A stretch of DNA of 62,068 nt from Ruminococcus sp. YE282 (GTDB taxonomy: Bacteria > Bacillota > Clostridia > Oscillospirales > Acutalibacteraceae). Numbering within the stretch: position 1 is the first letter of the stretch; each line of letters opens with the position of its first letter. Positions 7,032 through 16,164 of this stretch are shown here, piece after piece. The notes below the pieces were generated by a model, which did not search any database, was not told the origin of the DNA, and worked only from the letters and a program-made list of their open reading frames with translations. The translations under genes were made by a program, and so were the position numbers. The stretch covers positions 1 to 62,068 of the forward strand of contig FMUV01000011.1 in NCBI GenBank assembly GCA_900101355.1. Direction: 5' to 3'.

Positions 7032-9665
7032 TTATTTCAACATTGAATATACTGTATCTTTAACAATAGAAAGAGCCTTTTCTACCTTATCGGGGTCCTT
7101 TGCACCTGCCATTGCAAGGTCAGGCTTTCCGCCGCCGTTGCCGCCTGCTGCCTGTGCAACAGTCTTGACAATCTTGCCTGCGTTTGCGCCCTTTTCAAGA
7201 GCAGCCTTTCCGCAAGCTGCGGCAAATGTAACTTTATTATCGTTTACTGCTGCAAGCACGATTACAGCGTTTGGCGCCTTATCTTTGCCGCGTTCACACA
7301 TTGAGCGAAGAACATCGGCGTTAACGTCGCTGAGCGAACCTGTAACGATTCTTACACCGTTTTCAACCTCTGTGTTTGCAAAAAACTCCGCAAGCTTATT
7401 AACGGCAAGTTTTGAGTTAAGCTCTGCAATTTCTTTTTGCTGAGCCTTGATAATCTCGCTTGCCTTTTGTGCTCCCTCAACAACGGCCTTCGGATTTGCT
7501 ATCTTCAAAGCAGTGCAGGCACCGACAATTGCGGCATTTACCTTGTTGATATAATTAAGCACTCCGTAACCTGTCAAAGCTTCGATTCTTCTTACACCCG
7601 CTGCAACCGAACCTTCCTGTCTTATCTTGAAAAGTCCGAGATTTGAAGTGTTCTTTACGTGAGTACCTCCGCAAAATTCAACCGAAAAATCTCCTGCGCT
7701 TACAACACGTACAACGTCGCCGTATTTTTCGCCGAACAAAGCCATTGCACCAAGCTTTTTGGCTTCTTCAATCGGCATTTCACGTGTGTTGACCTCGATA
7801 GCCTCAAATATTTTTTGGTTAACAAGGTTTTCAACCTCAATCAGCTCTTTTGCGGTCATTGCTTCAAAATGTGTGAAGTCAAAACGCAAAGTTGTGTCTG
7901 AAACAAGCTGACCTGCCTGTTGAACGTGATTGCCCAGCACTTGTCTGAGAGCAGCCTGAAGCAAGTGAGCGGCTGTGTGATTACGGGTTATGTCTGCACG
8001 GCGTTCCTTATCAATAACGCAATTAACCTCTGAGCCGACATTGACTGAACCGCTCTTGATTGAGCACTCATGCAGGAAGAGCTTACCCGAAGTATCTTTG
8101 GTTGTGTCAAATACATCGGCTGAAAAGCTTCCGCTTTCAATTACGCCTGTGTCGCCAACCTGTCCGCCGCTCTCGGCATAAAACGGAGTTTTGTCAAGCA
8201 CAAGCACAACACTTTCGCCCTCTCCTGCGCTTTCAATTCTGATTCCGTCCTTTACAATTGCAAGTACCTTTGACTTACATTCAAGGTCTGTATAACCGAC
8301 AAATTCTGTCTTTTCAACATCCGACAAATCTGTGGAATCTGAAATCCAAGCGTCTGCACCTGCATTTTTGCGGGCGTCACGAGAACGCTTTTTCTGTTCT
8401 TTCAAAAGTTCACGGAAGCGGTCAACATCAACCTTTATGCCCTTTTCCTCAAGAATTTCTCTTGTAAGGTCAATCGGGAAACCGTAGGTATCGTTGAGCT
8501 TAAACGCATCTTCGCCGCTGAGGGTTTTAACGTCTGCGTCTTCAATAATATTTTGAAGCATTTTAAAGCCTTGGTCAATTGTTTTTGCAAAGCTCTCTTC
8601 CTCAACTCTGATAACCTTTGTAATAAATTCCTGCTTTTCCTTTAATTCAGGATATGCGGTAAGGTTCTCTTTGATGACTGTATCACAAACTTTATAAAGG
8701 AAAGGTTCTGTGTATCCGAGAAGTCTGCCGTGGCGTGCAGCACGTCTGAGAAGACGGCGAAGAACATAACCCTTGCCTTCGTTTGAAGGCAATACACCGT
8801 CGCCAATCATAAATGTTGTACTGCGGATATGGTCTGTAATTACACGCAGGGAAATATCTTTTTTGTCATCCGTGCCGTACTCTACGCCTGTAATCTCAGA
8901 TATTTTCTTCATAATATTCTGAATTGTATCAACCAAGAACAGGTTGTCAACTCCCTGCATTACGCAGGCAAGACGTTCAAGTCCCATTCCTGTATCAATA
9001 TTAGGATGGTCAAGCGGAGTATAGTTACCCTTGCCGTCACTTTCAAACTGAGTAAATACGAGGTTCCAAACCTCAACATATCTGTCACATTCACAGCCAA
9101 CGTGACAATCGGGCTTTCCGCAGCCTTTTTCGGGACCGCGGTCAAAATAAATCTCAGAACACGGACCGCACGGACCCGAGCCGTGCTCCCAGAAGTTATC
9201 TTCCTTGCCAAGGCGAACCATATGCGACGGGTCAACGCCTACTTCTTCGGTCCAAATCTTGTATGCCTCGTCATCGTCCTGATAAATAGAAACATAAAGC
9301 TTGTCGGCAGGCATTTCAAGAACCTTTGTGAAAAATTCCCAAGCCCAAGCGGTTGCTTCGTGTTTGAAGTAATCGCCAAAAGAGAAGTTACCGAGCATCT
9401 CAAAGAATGTGCCGTGACGTGCAGTAATACCTACACGCTCAATATCCGGAGTACGGATACATTTTTGACAGGTAGTAACACGCTTGCGCGGCGGAGTTAC
9501 CTCTCCGGTAAAATACTTTTTCATAGGTGCCATACCGCTGTTGATAAGCAAAAGGCTGTTATCATCCTTTGGAACAAGCGAAAAGCTCGGAAGTCTGAGA
9601 CATCCCTTTGATTCAAAGAACGATAGGAATTTTTCTCTTAATTCATTAAGTCCTGTCCATTCCAT
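7032..9665 (-). CDS. alaS: alanyl-tRNA synthetase
   Basis: Full-length AlaRS of 877 residues, charging tRNA-Ala. The class II catalytic core is at the N-terminus (FFESKGCLRLPSFSLVP, FFEMLGNFSFGDYF). The editing domain contains the metal-binding pair HTAAHLLQ and FCGGTHV. The C-terminal coiled and DHHA1 domain is rich in Ala/Lys and includes GGNGGGKPDLAMAGA. ATG 9665 is preceded by AAGGAG. The gene is controlled by its own promoter and a T-box leader, and has no co-directional partner before it. Confidence 0.98.
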   Translation of the reverse strand: MEWTGLNELREKFLSFFESKGCLRLPSFSLVPKDDNSLLLINSGMAPMKKYFTGEVTPPRKRVTTCQKCIRTPDIERVGITARHGTFFEMLGNFSFGDYFKHEATAWAWEFFTKVLEMPADKLYVSIYQDDDEAYKIWTEEVGVDPSHMVRLGKEDNFWEHGSGPCGPCSEIYFDRGPEKGCGKPDCHVGCECDRYVEVWNLVFTQFESDGKGNYTPLDHPNIDTGMGLERLACVMQGVDNLFLVDTIQNIMKKISEITGVEYGTDDKKDISLRVITDHIRSTTFMIGDGVLPSNEGKGYVLRRLLRRAARHGRLLGYTEPFLYKVCDTVIKENLTAYPELKEKQEFITKVIRVEEESFAKTIDQGFKMLQNIIEDADVKTLSGEDAFKLNDTYGFPIDLTREILEEKGIKVDVDRFRELLKEQKKRSRDARKNAGADAWISDSTDLSDVEKTEFVGYTDLECKSKVLAIVKDGIRIESAGEGESVVLVLDKTPFYAESGGQVGDTGVIESGSFSADVFDTTKDTSGKLFLHECSIKSGSVNVGSEVNCVIDKERRADITRNHTAAHLLQAALRQVLGNHVQQAGQLVSDTTLRFDFTHFEAMTAKELIEVENLVNQKIFEAIEVNTREMPIEEAKKLGAMALFGEKYGDVVRVVSAGDFSVEFCGGTHVKNTSNLGLFKIRQEGSVAAGVRRIEALTGYGVLNYINKVNAAIVGACTALKIANPKAVVEGAQKASEIIKAQQKEIAELNSKLAVNKLAEFFANTEVENGVRIVTGSLSDVNADVLRSMCERGKDKAPNAVIVLAAVNDNKVTFAAACGKAALEKGANAGKIVKTVAQAAGGNGGGKPDLAMAGAKDPDKVEKALSIVKDTVYSMLK

Positions 9666-9752
9666 AATTATTCTCCTTAATTTCGATTTAGCATCAATCT
9701 GATATTCGGTTAAGATTGATTGCTTTCGGCAAAAATTACTGCAAAAATAAAA

Positions 9753-9985
9753 CCTGCCCCATAAAAATGGGACAGGATAATTCCTGCGGTACCACCCAAA
9801 TTGACGTAAAACGTCCGCTTTGAGTAATCATCAGATTACAAGTCATTAACGCTGACAAACGTTGTGCTTAATCACACAAAGCTCCGGGGCAGCACGCTGA
9901 AACCTCACCCAAAGTCTTTCACCGACCGACTTCTCTCTGAAGGGCTTAAAATCAGCTCATCCCATCATTGCCGAATTTATATTAC
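9753..9985 (-). promoter_or_regulatory. T-box leader of alaS
   Basis: On the minus strand the leader contains the stem I signature AGAGAGAAGTCGGTCGGTG, the T-box bulge sequence GGGTGGTACCGCAGG (plus 9783-9797) and a terminator stem (plus 9753-9776) followed by TTTTATTTTT. Uncharged tRNA-Ala binding is known to favour the antiterminator in this class. The specifier is probably a GCU or GCC in the GTGCTGCC stretch near plus 9890; I could not fold it to decide. Confidence 0.92.
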
Positions 9986-9991
9986 GTATAA

Positions 9992-10020
9992 ATTATAAGA
10001 CTGTTTTTTAAGATTGTCAA
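9992..10020 (-). promoter_or_regulatory. promoter of the alaS leader
   Basis: Consensus TTGACA (10020-10015), 17-bp spacer, TATAAT (9997-9992) on the minus strand. Transcription should begin near 9985, at the 5' edge of the T-box. Confidence 0.85.
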
Positions 10021-10086
10021 CTGTTTTTTAGCACAGTTTTTCAGCCCATTATTCAGCCCATTATTATAATAACATTATTAAAAAAC

Positions 10087-10115
10087 TTGCAAAATCAATT
10101 GTTTAGTGTTAAGAT
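10087..10115 (+). promoter_or_regulatory. promoter of the pheST leader
   Basis: TTGCAA (10087-10092), 17-bp spacer, TAAGAT (10110-10115), placed just upstream of the pheS T-box. Confidence 0.55.
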
Positions 10116-10121
10116 ATTAAA

Positions 10122-10360
10122 AGATAACGCTGTGACAAAGAGAGTAGCGTATGATTTGTTCCAAAGAGAGATGTGTCGAGGCTGAAAGCACGTTGTGCAA
10201 TCTTGCGTGAAGTTCGCTTTTGAGCGGTGAGGCTGAACTTTTAAGTAGGCTTCAACGGCAGACACCGTTATATGTCAAACGAGAGTCCGCTTTGTGCGGA
10301 AATCAGGGTGGTACCGCGGAATTTTCGCCCCTGCGCAGCATTTTGCCTGTGCAGGGGTTT
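10122..10360 (+). promoter_or_regulatory. T-box leader of pheST
   Basis: The leader holds the T-box sequence AGGGTGGTACCGCGG (10307-10321) and a terminator with arms CCCCTGCGCAG (10328-10338) and CTGTGCAGGGG (10347-10357) followed by a T tract. The likely specifier is the UUC at 10213-10215 in GAAGTTCGC, matching phenylalanine. It is back-to-back with the alaS T-box, the two promoters being about 70 bases apart. Confidence 0.92.
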
Positions 10361-10382
10361 ATTTTATATTACGGAGGTTTTT

Positions 10383-11435
10383 ATGGACAACAAAATTAAT
10401 GTCATTAAAGATGAAATTAAGCAAAAACTTGCAAACACCACAGATCTTGTTGACCTTGATAAAATAAGGGTTGCTTACCTTGGCAAAAAGGGCAGCATAA
10501 CAGCCTTGCTCAAAGGTATGAAAGAACTGTCAAACGAAGAAAGAAAATCATTTGGTGCAGAAGTAAACCAGCTTAAAGCTGAAACCGCAAAAAAAATTGA
10601 AGAGCGAATTGCCGAGCTTAAAGAAAAAGAGATTGAACGTGAAATCTCGGCAATGCCTCAGTTTGATATAACTGTACTGCCTGAACTTGCAAGAGGTTCA
10701 TATCACCCGATTACCCTTGTGCAAAGACAGTGCGAGTCGATTTTTAAATCAATGGGATTTACCGTTGAGGATTATCCCGAAGTTGTTACCGACTATGAAT
10801 GTTTTGAGGCGGTAAATATTCCGAAAGACCACCCTGCAAGAGATATGCAGGACACCTATTACCTTGAAAACGGTCAGCTGTTAAAATCACAAACTTCTGC
10901 CGCTCAGAACGCAATTCTTAAAAAATATGCAAAAGACCTTGAAAACGGTATTCCGATAAAGTCAATTTTCCCGGGAAGATGTTTCAGAAACGAGGCAACT
11001 GACGCAAGCCACGAAAACACTTTCTTCCAGATGGAGGGAATAATGGTTGACAAAGATATATCTATCTCCAACCTGATTTTCTTTATGAAAACCATGCTTT
11101 CCGAAGTTTTCCAAAGAGATATAAAGGTAAGACTTCGCCCGGGCTTCTTCCCATTTGTGGAACCGGGATTCGAGCTTGACATAAGCTGCCTTATCTGCGG
11201 CGGCGAAGGCTGCGCTTCCTGCAAGCACAGCGGCTGGCTTGAGCTGTGTCCGTGCGGTATGATTCACCCCAACGTATTACGTGAGGGCGGAATTGACCCA
11301 GACAAATACACAGGCTTTGCATTCGGACTCGGACTCACACGTCTTGCTATGATGAAATATAAGATTAAAGACATCCGAGACCTTAACAGCGGCAGCCTTA
11401 AGGCTCTTGCCCAGTTTACAGATGACGACGAATAA
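10383..11435 (+). CDS. pheS: phenylalanyl-tRNA synthetase alpha subunit
   Basis: The 350-residue class II catalytic subunit of PheRS. The N-terminal coiled coil is followed by the catalytic domain with motif 2 (FRNEATDASHENTFFQMEG) and motif 3 (GFAFGLGLTRLAMMKY). ATG 10383 is preceded by GGAGG; a longer in-frame reading back to 10272 runs through the T-box and is not real. It forms an operon with pheT 11 bases downstream. Confidence 0.97.
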   Translation: MDNKINVIKDEIKQKLANTTDLVDLDKIRVAYLGKKGSITALLKGMKELSNEERKSFGAEVNQLKAETAKKIEERIAELKEKEIEREISAMPQFDITVLPELARGSYHPITLVQRQCESIFKSMGFTVEDYPEVVTDYECFEAVNIPKDHPARDMQDTYYLENGQLLKSQTSAAQNAILKKYAKDLENGIPIKSIFPGRCFRNEATDASHENTFFQMEGIMVDKDISISNLIFFMKTMLSEVFQRDIKVRLRPGFFPFVEPGFELDISCLICGGEGCASCKHSGWLELCPCGMIHPNVLREGGIDPDKYTGFAFGLGLTRLAMMKYKIKDIRDLNSGSLKALAQFTDDDE

Positions 11436-11446
11436 GGAGGGTTTAT

Positions 11447-13819
11447 ATGTTTTTATCAATGAATTGGATTGAGGATTTTGTTGATTTATCAGGTCTTGAC
11501 AAAATTGAACTCATACAGAAATTTTCTCTTTCAACTGCCGAAGTTGAAAATGATATTTTTCACAAAGGCTCAGACATAAGCGGCGTTGTTGTTGCTGAAA
11601 TAAAATCGGTTGAAAAACATCCGGATTCAAAAAAGCTTCATCTTCTAAAGGTTGACGCAGGCGACGGAAAGCTGACGGATGTTGTTTGCGGCGCACCGAA
11701 CGTTCGTGTCGGAATGAAAACGGCCTTCGCTAAGGTTGGCGCCAAAATCGGCGAAATAACAATTGCTCCGCGCGACCTTGCAGGCTACACATCATACGGT
11801 ATGTGCTGCGGCGAAAGCGAAATAGGCATAAGCGACGATAACTCGGGCATTATGGAAATTACCGACGATATTCCGAACGGTACAGACCTGAAACAGGCTT
11901 ATGAAATTGAAGATATAGTATTTGAAGTTGACAACAAATCTCTTACCAACCGCCCTGACCTTTGGGGACATTACGGAATTGCAAGAGAATTTGCCGCTAT
12001 TGCAGGCAGAGAGCTTAAACCTCTTGAAGTTGAAAACTTGGAGCAATATGCAAATCTTGCAAAGATAGATATGAAAATCGAGGACAAGCTGTGCCAGCGT
12101 TACAGTTGTATGCAGGTTGAAAATATCGACAGAAACGTAAGTCCTGTAAATATGCGCATAAGACTGTACTACTGCGGAATGAGAGCAATTAATTATCTTG
12201 CCGACCTCACAAACTACCTTATGCTTGAGATGGGACAGCCCATGCACGCATTTGATTCACGCAAGGTAGAAAAAATCAGAATTAAACGTTTTGACAAGCC
12301 GTTTGTTTTCAAAACTCTCGACGGAGTTGAACGAAACGTTGACGAAAACACATTGATGATTTGCAACGGAGATAAGCCTGTTGCCATCGCCGGCATTATG
12401 GGCGGTCTTGATTCCGAAATTGTTGACGACACAACGACACTTACACTTGAATCCGCAACATTTGACGCCGCTTCAATTCGCAAATCGACCGTCAGACTTT
12501 CACACAGAACCGACGCATCTATGCGCTACGAAAAATGTCTTGACCCCGAGATGACCGACGTTGCAATTGCAAGATTTATATATCTGCTTAAAAAGTACGA
12601 CAACGATATTAAGGTGGTTTCGGCATTAACGGACGAATACGCATTCCACTATGACAAAGTTGAACTTACATTTGACAAGAACTTCGTAAACCGCTATACA
12701 GGTATTGAAATTTCAAATGACGCAATTGTAAAAACTCTTAAGAGCCTCGGCTTTGAAGTACAGCTTGCAAATGATGTGTTTGACGTTGTTGTTCCGTCGT
12801 GGAGAGCCACAAAGGACGTTACAATCAAGGCGGATATAATTGAGGAAATCACGAGAATTTACGGTTATGATAATTTTGAGATTCACACCACACGTTCTCC
12901 CCTCTACCCTGTCAGAGCAACCGTTGAAAAGAGCAACGAGGACAAAATCAAGGATATTCTCGTTAAGAAATACAATCTTCACGAACTTCAGTCTTATGTA
13001 TGGGCATATTATGACGAGTTAAAGGCAATTAATATTCCTGTGGAGAATAATATTAAACTTGCAAACGCCACAAACCCAAATATTGAAACCTTGAGAAATT
13101 CAATGATACCCACCCAGCTTTGCCAGGTTAAGGTAAACACTTCCTACGCTCCCGACTTTGGAATTTTTGAAATAGGCAGAGTCGTAAACGGCGTTGACGA
13201 TAACAAACTTTGCATTGAGCGCAAAAAACTTGCCGTTACACTTTTCAGTAAGACCAAAAACGTTAAAACTCTTTACTTTGAACTCAGAGATATGCTTGCC
13301 GTTATTGCCGATGACCTAAAGCATAAGCCCCTCACCTATAAAAAGGCTGAACCCAAGCACAGCTATGAGCACCCCGTAAACCTTAATACAATAGTGCTTG
13401 ACGGCAAGGAAATCGGAACAATCGGCATTGTTCATCCGATTGTGGGCAAAAAAATCGATAAAAAGGCAAACATAGTATTTGCCGAAATTGATATGGACAC
13501 CTTTGCTTCGGTTGAAAATGCTTCAATAGTATACGAAGAACCTTCAAAATTCCCGCCGATTGATTATGATATAAGCGTTATAATTCCAAAGGGAATGTTC
13601 TTTGAAAAGCTTTCCGAGTGTTGGAAAGACGAAGGAAAAGAAATACTGAAAAACACAAAAATCGTTGACACATATGATACCGATTTGATTCACAGCATAA
13701 CCATAAGATTTGAATTTTCGTCAAACGAAAGAACTCTTGCTTCTTCCGAGGTTCAGCAAATTATGGACAGGGTTATTGATAATCTGAAAAAAATCGGCAT
13801 TACGCTGAGAAATAATTAA
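11447..13819 (+). CDS. pheT: phenylalanyl-tRNA synthetase beta subunit
   Basis: The 790-residue beta subunit of PheRS. The N-terminal tRNA-binding EMAP-like domain (about residues 40-150, KHPDSKKLHLLKVDAG) is followed by B3/4 editing, B5 and a C-terminal ferredoxin-fold anticodon-binding domain (KFPPIDYDISVIIPKG). ATG 11447 follows AAGGAGGG. It is co-transcribed with pheS and forms the alpha2-beta2 enzyme. Confidence 0.97.
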   Translation: MFLSMNWIEDFVDLSGLDKIELIQKFSLSTAEVENDIFHKGSDISGVVVAEIKSVEKHPDSKKLHLLKVDAGDGKLTDVVCGAPNVRVGMKTAFAKVGAKIGEITIAPRDLAGYTSYGMCCGESEIGISDDNSGIMEITDDIPNGTDLKQAYEIEDIVFEVDNKSLTNRPDLWGHYGIAREFAAIAGRELKPLEVENLEQYANLAKIDMKIEDKLCQRYSCMQVENIDRNVSPVNMRIRLYYCGMRAINYLADLTNYLMLEMGQPMHAFDSRKVEKIRIKRFDKPFVFKTLDGVERNVDENTLMICNGDKPVAIAGIMGGLDSEIVDDTTTLTLESATFDAASIRKSTVRLSHRTDASMRYEKCLDPEMTDVAIARFIYLLKKYDNDIKVVSALTDEYAFHYDKVELTFDKNFVNRYTGIEISNDAIVKTLKSLGFEVQLANDVFDVVVPSWRATKDVTIKADIIEEITRIYGYDNFEIHTTRSPLYPVRATVEKSNEDKIKDILVKKYNLHELQSYVWAYYDELKAINIPVENNIKLANATNPNIETLRNSMIPTQLCQVKVNTSYAPDFGIFEIGRVVNGVDDNKLCIERKKLAVTLFSKTKNVKTLYFELRDMLAVIADDLKHKPLTYKKAEPKHSYEHPVNLNTIVLDGKEIGTIGIVHPIVGKKIDKKANIVFAEIDMDTFASVENASIVYEEPSKFPPIDYDISVIIPKGMFFEKLSECWKDEGKEILKNTKIVDTYDTDLIHSITIRFEFSSNERTLASSEVQQIMDRVIDNLKKIGITLRNN

Positions 13820-13822
13820 TAC

Positions 13823-13851
13823 TTGAAATTTAAATTGTATTATAGTATAAT
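13823..13851 (+). promoter_or_regulatory. promoter of ireB
   Basis: TTGAAA (13823-13828), 17-bp spacer, TATAAT (13846-13851), 30 bases before the ireB start. Confidence 0.75.
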
Positions 13852-13882
13852 ATAATAATAAAGTATTAGGAGGTGTTTCAGT

Positions 13883-14128
13883 ATGTTGGATAAAACAATG
13901 ATTTTTTCACTTGGTGAAGAAAAGGATGATCAGATAAAGGCGGGACTTACAATCGTTTATGATGCGTTAAGGCAAAAGGGTTACAACCCTATTAATCAAA
14001 TTGTGGGTTATATTCTCAGTGAGGATCCTACTTACATCACAACCTACAACAATGCCAGAAATATTATCAGCAAAATAGACCGTGACGACCTACTTGAAGC
14101 ACTTGTTAAATCATACCTCAATGTATAG
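13883..14128 (+). CDS. ireB: IreB family regulatory phosphoprotein
   Basis: The 81-residue product matches the IreB/UPF0297 (DUF965) family over its whole length, for example GYNPINQIVGYILSEDPTYI. In Enterococcus IreB is a substrate of the IreK PASTA kinase and affects cephalosporin resistance; its role here is inferred from the family. ATG 13883 follows AGGAGGTG. The usual neighbours ruvX and a DUF1292 gene are absent; a different small gene follows. Confidence 0.9.
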   Translation: MLDKTMIFSLGEEKDDQIKAGLTIVYDALRQKGYNPINQIVGYILSEDPTYITTYNNARNIISKIDRDDLLEALVKSYLNV

Positions 14129-14143
14129 AAAGGATGATGCCTT

Positions 14144-14449
14144 GTGGCAGATACCAAAAAGGCAGCTCAGGAGTTTTTGACCTATAAGGGTAAGCCTCTT
14201 GTTCGTTGCGGCGATGAAATTTATTACGGCAGTATGGAAGACCCATATGTTATAAGGATGCAGATAAAGTCAAAAAAGAACGTGAACGGCGTTGAGCTTG
14301 CCGATAAGGTTACAGTTCAGCTTATGGCAACGGATCCTTATCTTTCTCCGCGTAAGCAGCTTGTTAAGTCAAGCGAAAAAAACGGTTTGTACCTTGCAAT
14401 GGACATTGCAGATATTTGGCTTGAAAGAGCTCTTGCAAACAAAGTTTAA
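14144..14449 (+). CDS. conserved small protein of unknown function
   Basis: This 101-residue soluble protein is not one I can assign. It has no signal peptide or membrane helix, and a mixed alpha/beta composition with DEIYYGSMEDPYVIRM. The start is GTG 14144 with AAAGGATG upstream; no in-frame ATG is near. It lies 15 bases after ireB and shares its promoter, and two terminators follow. The conserved position after ireB suggests a housekeeping role. Confidence 0.7.
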   Translation: MADTKKAAQEFLTYKGKPLVRCGDEIYYGSMEDPYVIRMQIKSKKNVNGVELADKVTVQLMATDPYLSPRKQLVKSSEKNGLYLAMDIADIWLERALANKV

Positions 14450-14456
14450 GAATCAG

Positions 14457-14480
14457 CCCCCTTGTCTTTCGGCAAGGGGG
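14457..14480 (+). terminator. intrinsic terminator after the ireB unit
   Basis: Arms CCCCCTTG (14457-14464) and CAAGGGGG (14473-14480) with a TTTG tail. Confidence 0.75.
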
Positions 14481-14508
14481 TTTGTGCTTGAATAATTAAG
14501 AATAAAGT

Positions 14509-14538
14509 ACGGTTGGTTAAAACAACCGTTTTATTTTT
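14509..14538 (+). terminator. second terminator after the ireB unit
   Basis: Arms ACGGTTG (14509-14515) and CAACCGT (14523-14529) followed by TTTATTTTTA. Confidence 0.7.
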
Positions 14539-14667
14539 ATATATATTTATTTTTAAAACAAAAGTCTTATAAAGCGCATATTTTGTTGCAATATGTTGTT
14601 GGCTATGATAATATATTATTAATATAATTTATGTATTAGCTTCCATTATCAAAGGAGATACAGATAT

Positions 14668-16125
14668 ATGATTTTCAGCATCATCAAGCACTTTTCAATC
14701 ATCCTCTGTACATTTTTTATATATGCCAAAATCATTGACTATAAGCCGAAAGAAAAGGCAAAAGAAACTGTCTTTATCATTGCATATTCCGCGCTGATTT
14801 CGTCGGCAGAATACTTTTTGCGTGCACATTTTGCGCCGCTGAATTTGGCAATGGGGTTTGTTTCGGTATTTTTAATAACAATGTTTATGTACAAAAGCCG
14901 TACAAACGATTCATTTTGTCTTACAACAATTTCCTATGTTGTAAGCTATGCGGCGTATTACATAGCCACGCTAATTTGCACACCGCTTTTATATTTCCTC
15001 TTTAGGTACATCAACAGCGTTAACGTACTTAATTTTATTGCGGTAATGCTGTCGGGTATTTTTCAATTTGCAATGTGTATTCCAATATTCAAAATAAAAC
15101 TTCTTAAAAACGGCATTTCCATGGTACGCAAAATATCAAAGGATGAAATAACATCTTATATTTGCTTTATGGTTTTGTTTCTTGTAGCATTGGCATATTC
15201 AAGGCAAGCCGGCCACGTTGTTTTTACAATAATTTTGCTCACGATAGTTTTTTGCGGCGTGGTTGTGGCAATTCTTCTCACAAAACATATTAAAAATATT
15301 TATATTGAAAAGGTAAACCTGAGAAATCAGGAGGTAATGAACAATCTTGTTGAAGAAAAGGAAAACGCAATAAGAGAATTAGAGGAAGATAATAAAAAAT
15401 ACTCTGAAATTTTGCTTAAAGACAATAAAATTATTCCTGAGATGCAGCGAGCAATTGAGAAATTGCTAAAATACAAGTCATTTGACGAACAAAGGCAAAA
15501 ATCCAAACCTCTGCTAAAACAGCTTAATGAACTTACCGATGAAAGAGACGGTATGGTTGCAAATTCAAAGGTAGCGGATAAGCTGTCGGAAAGCGGACTT
15601 TCATCGACAGACGCATGCATAAAATATATTTTTAAAGAGTGCAAAGAGTCCGACATTAACTTTGTGTTTGAGGTACATAAAAACTTAAAAGAATTTGCAA
15701 ATTCTCCGAAAGCGGAAAACGACTTGAATACTGTCCTGCTCGACCTGGCAGAAAATGCTGTAAGTGCCGTAAAAGAGGCAGAAACTAAAAACATTAAAAT
15801 ATCCTTTGAATCCGCAAACAATGTTTTGAGCATAAATGTTTACGACAGCGGCAGTATGTTTGAGCCGAACACAATTAAAAACTTGGGATTAAGAAGAATA
15901 ACCACACACAAAGACGACGGCGGATACGGCAACGGTCTTATGAACACAATGGAGTTTTGTCATAGGTATGAAGCAAGCCTTTTGATAAATGAGCTGAATG
16001 ACAACAAGGACTACACAAAATCTGTTTCGGTCAGCTTTGATTATCTTAACAAAATTAAAATTCACTCTCAAAATCAGGATATTATTCGGGCAATAAAGGG
16101 ACGAAACGACGTAGTGTTGTTTTAA
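14668..16125 (+). CDS. orphan GHKL-type sensor kinase, phospho-acceptor His not found
   Basis: A 485-residue membrane protein with about six hydrophobic helices (residues 1-210), a coiled coil (about 215-260) and a C-terminal GHKL ATPase domain: N box LDLAENAVSAV and G box DDGGYGNGLMNTMEF. Where AgrC-type kinases carry HD in the dimerisation helix this protein has LLKDNKIIPEMQRAIEKLL, with no His. No response regulator is adjacent. It may be a non-canonical kinase or ATPase-coupled sensor that signals by dimer contacts. ATG 14668 follows AAAGGAG. The next gene starts 39 bases later on the same strand. Confidence 0.8.
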   Translation: MIFSIIKHFSIILCTFFIYAKIIDYKPKEKAKETVFIIAYSALISSAEYFLRAHFAPLNLAMGFVSVFLITMFMYKSRTNDSFCLTTISYVVSYAAYYIATLICTPLLYFLFRYINSVNVLNFIAVMLSGIFQFAMCIPIFKIKLLKNGISMVRKISKDEITSYICFMVLFLVALAYSRQAGHVVFTIILLTIVFCGVVVAILLTKHIKNIYIEKVNLRNQEVMNNLVEEKENAIRELEEDNKKYSEILLKDNKIIPEMQRAIEKLLKYKSFDEQRQKSKPLLKQLNELTDERDGMVANSKVADKLSESGLSSTDACIKYIFKECKESDINFVFEVHKNLKEFANSPKAENDLNTVLLDLAENAVSAVKEAETKNIKISFESANNVLSINVYDSGSMFEPNTIKNLGLRRITTHKDDGGYGNGLMNTMEFCHRYEASLLINELNDNKDYTKSVSVSFDYLNKIKIHSQNQDIIRAIKGRNDVVLF

Positions 16126-16164
16126 CATACTGTACGCTTAATTACGAAAGCAAAAGAGGTAAAA

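Noticed and set aside
8829..9611. Long open frame of 260 codons on the plus strand, opposite alaS
   Set aside because: It is fully inside alaS, has no ribosome site and no recognisable domain; it is a shadow of the codon bias of alaS.
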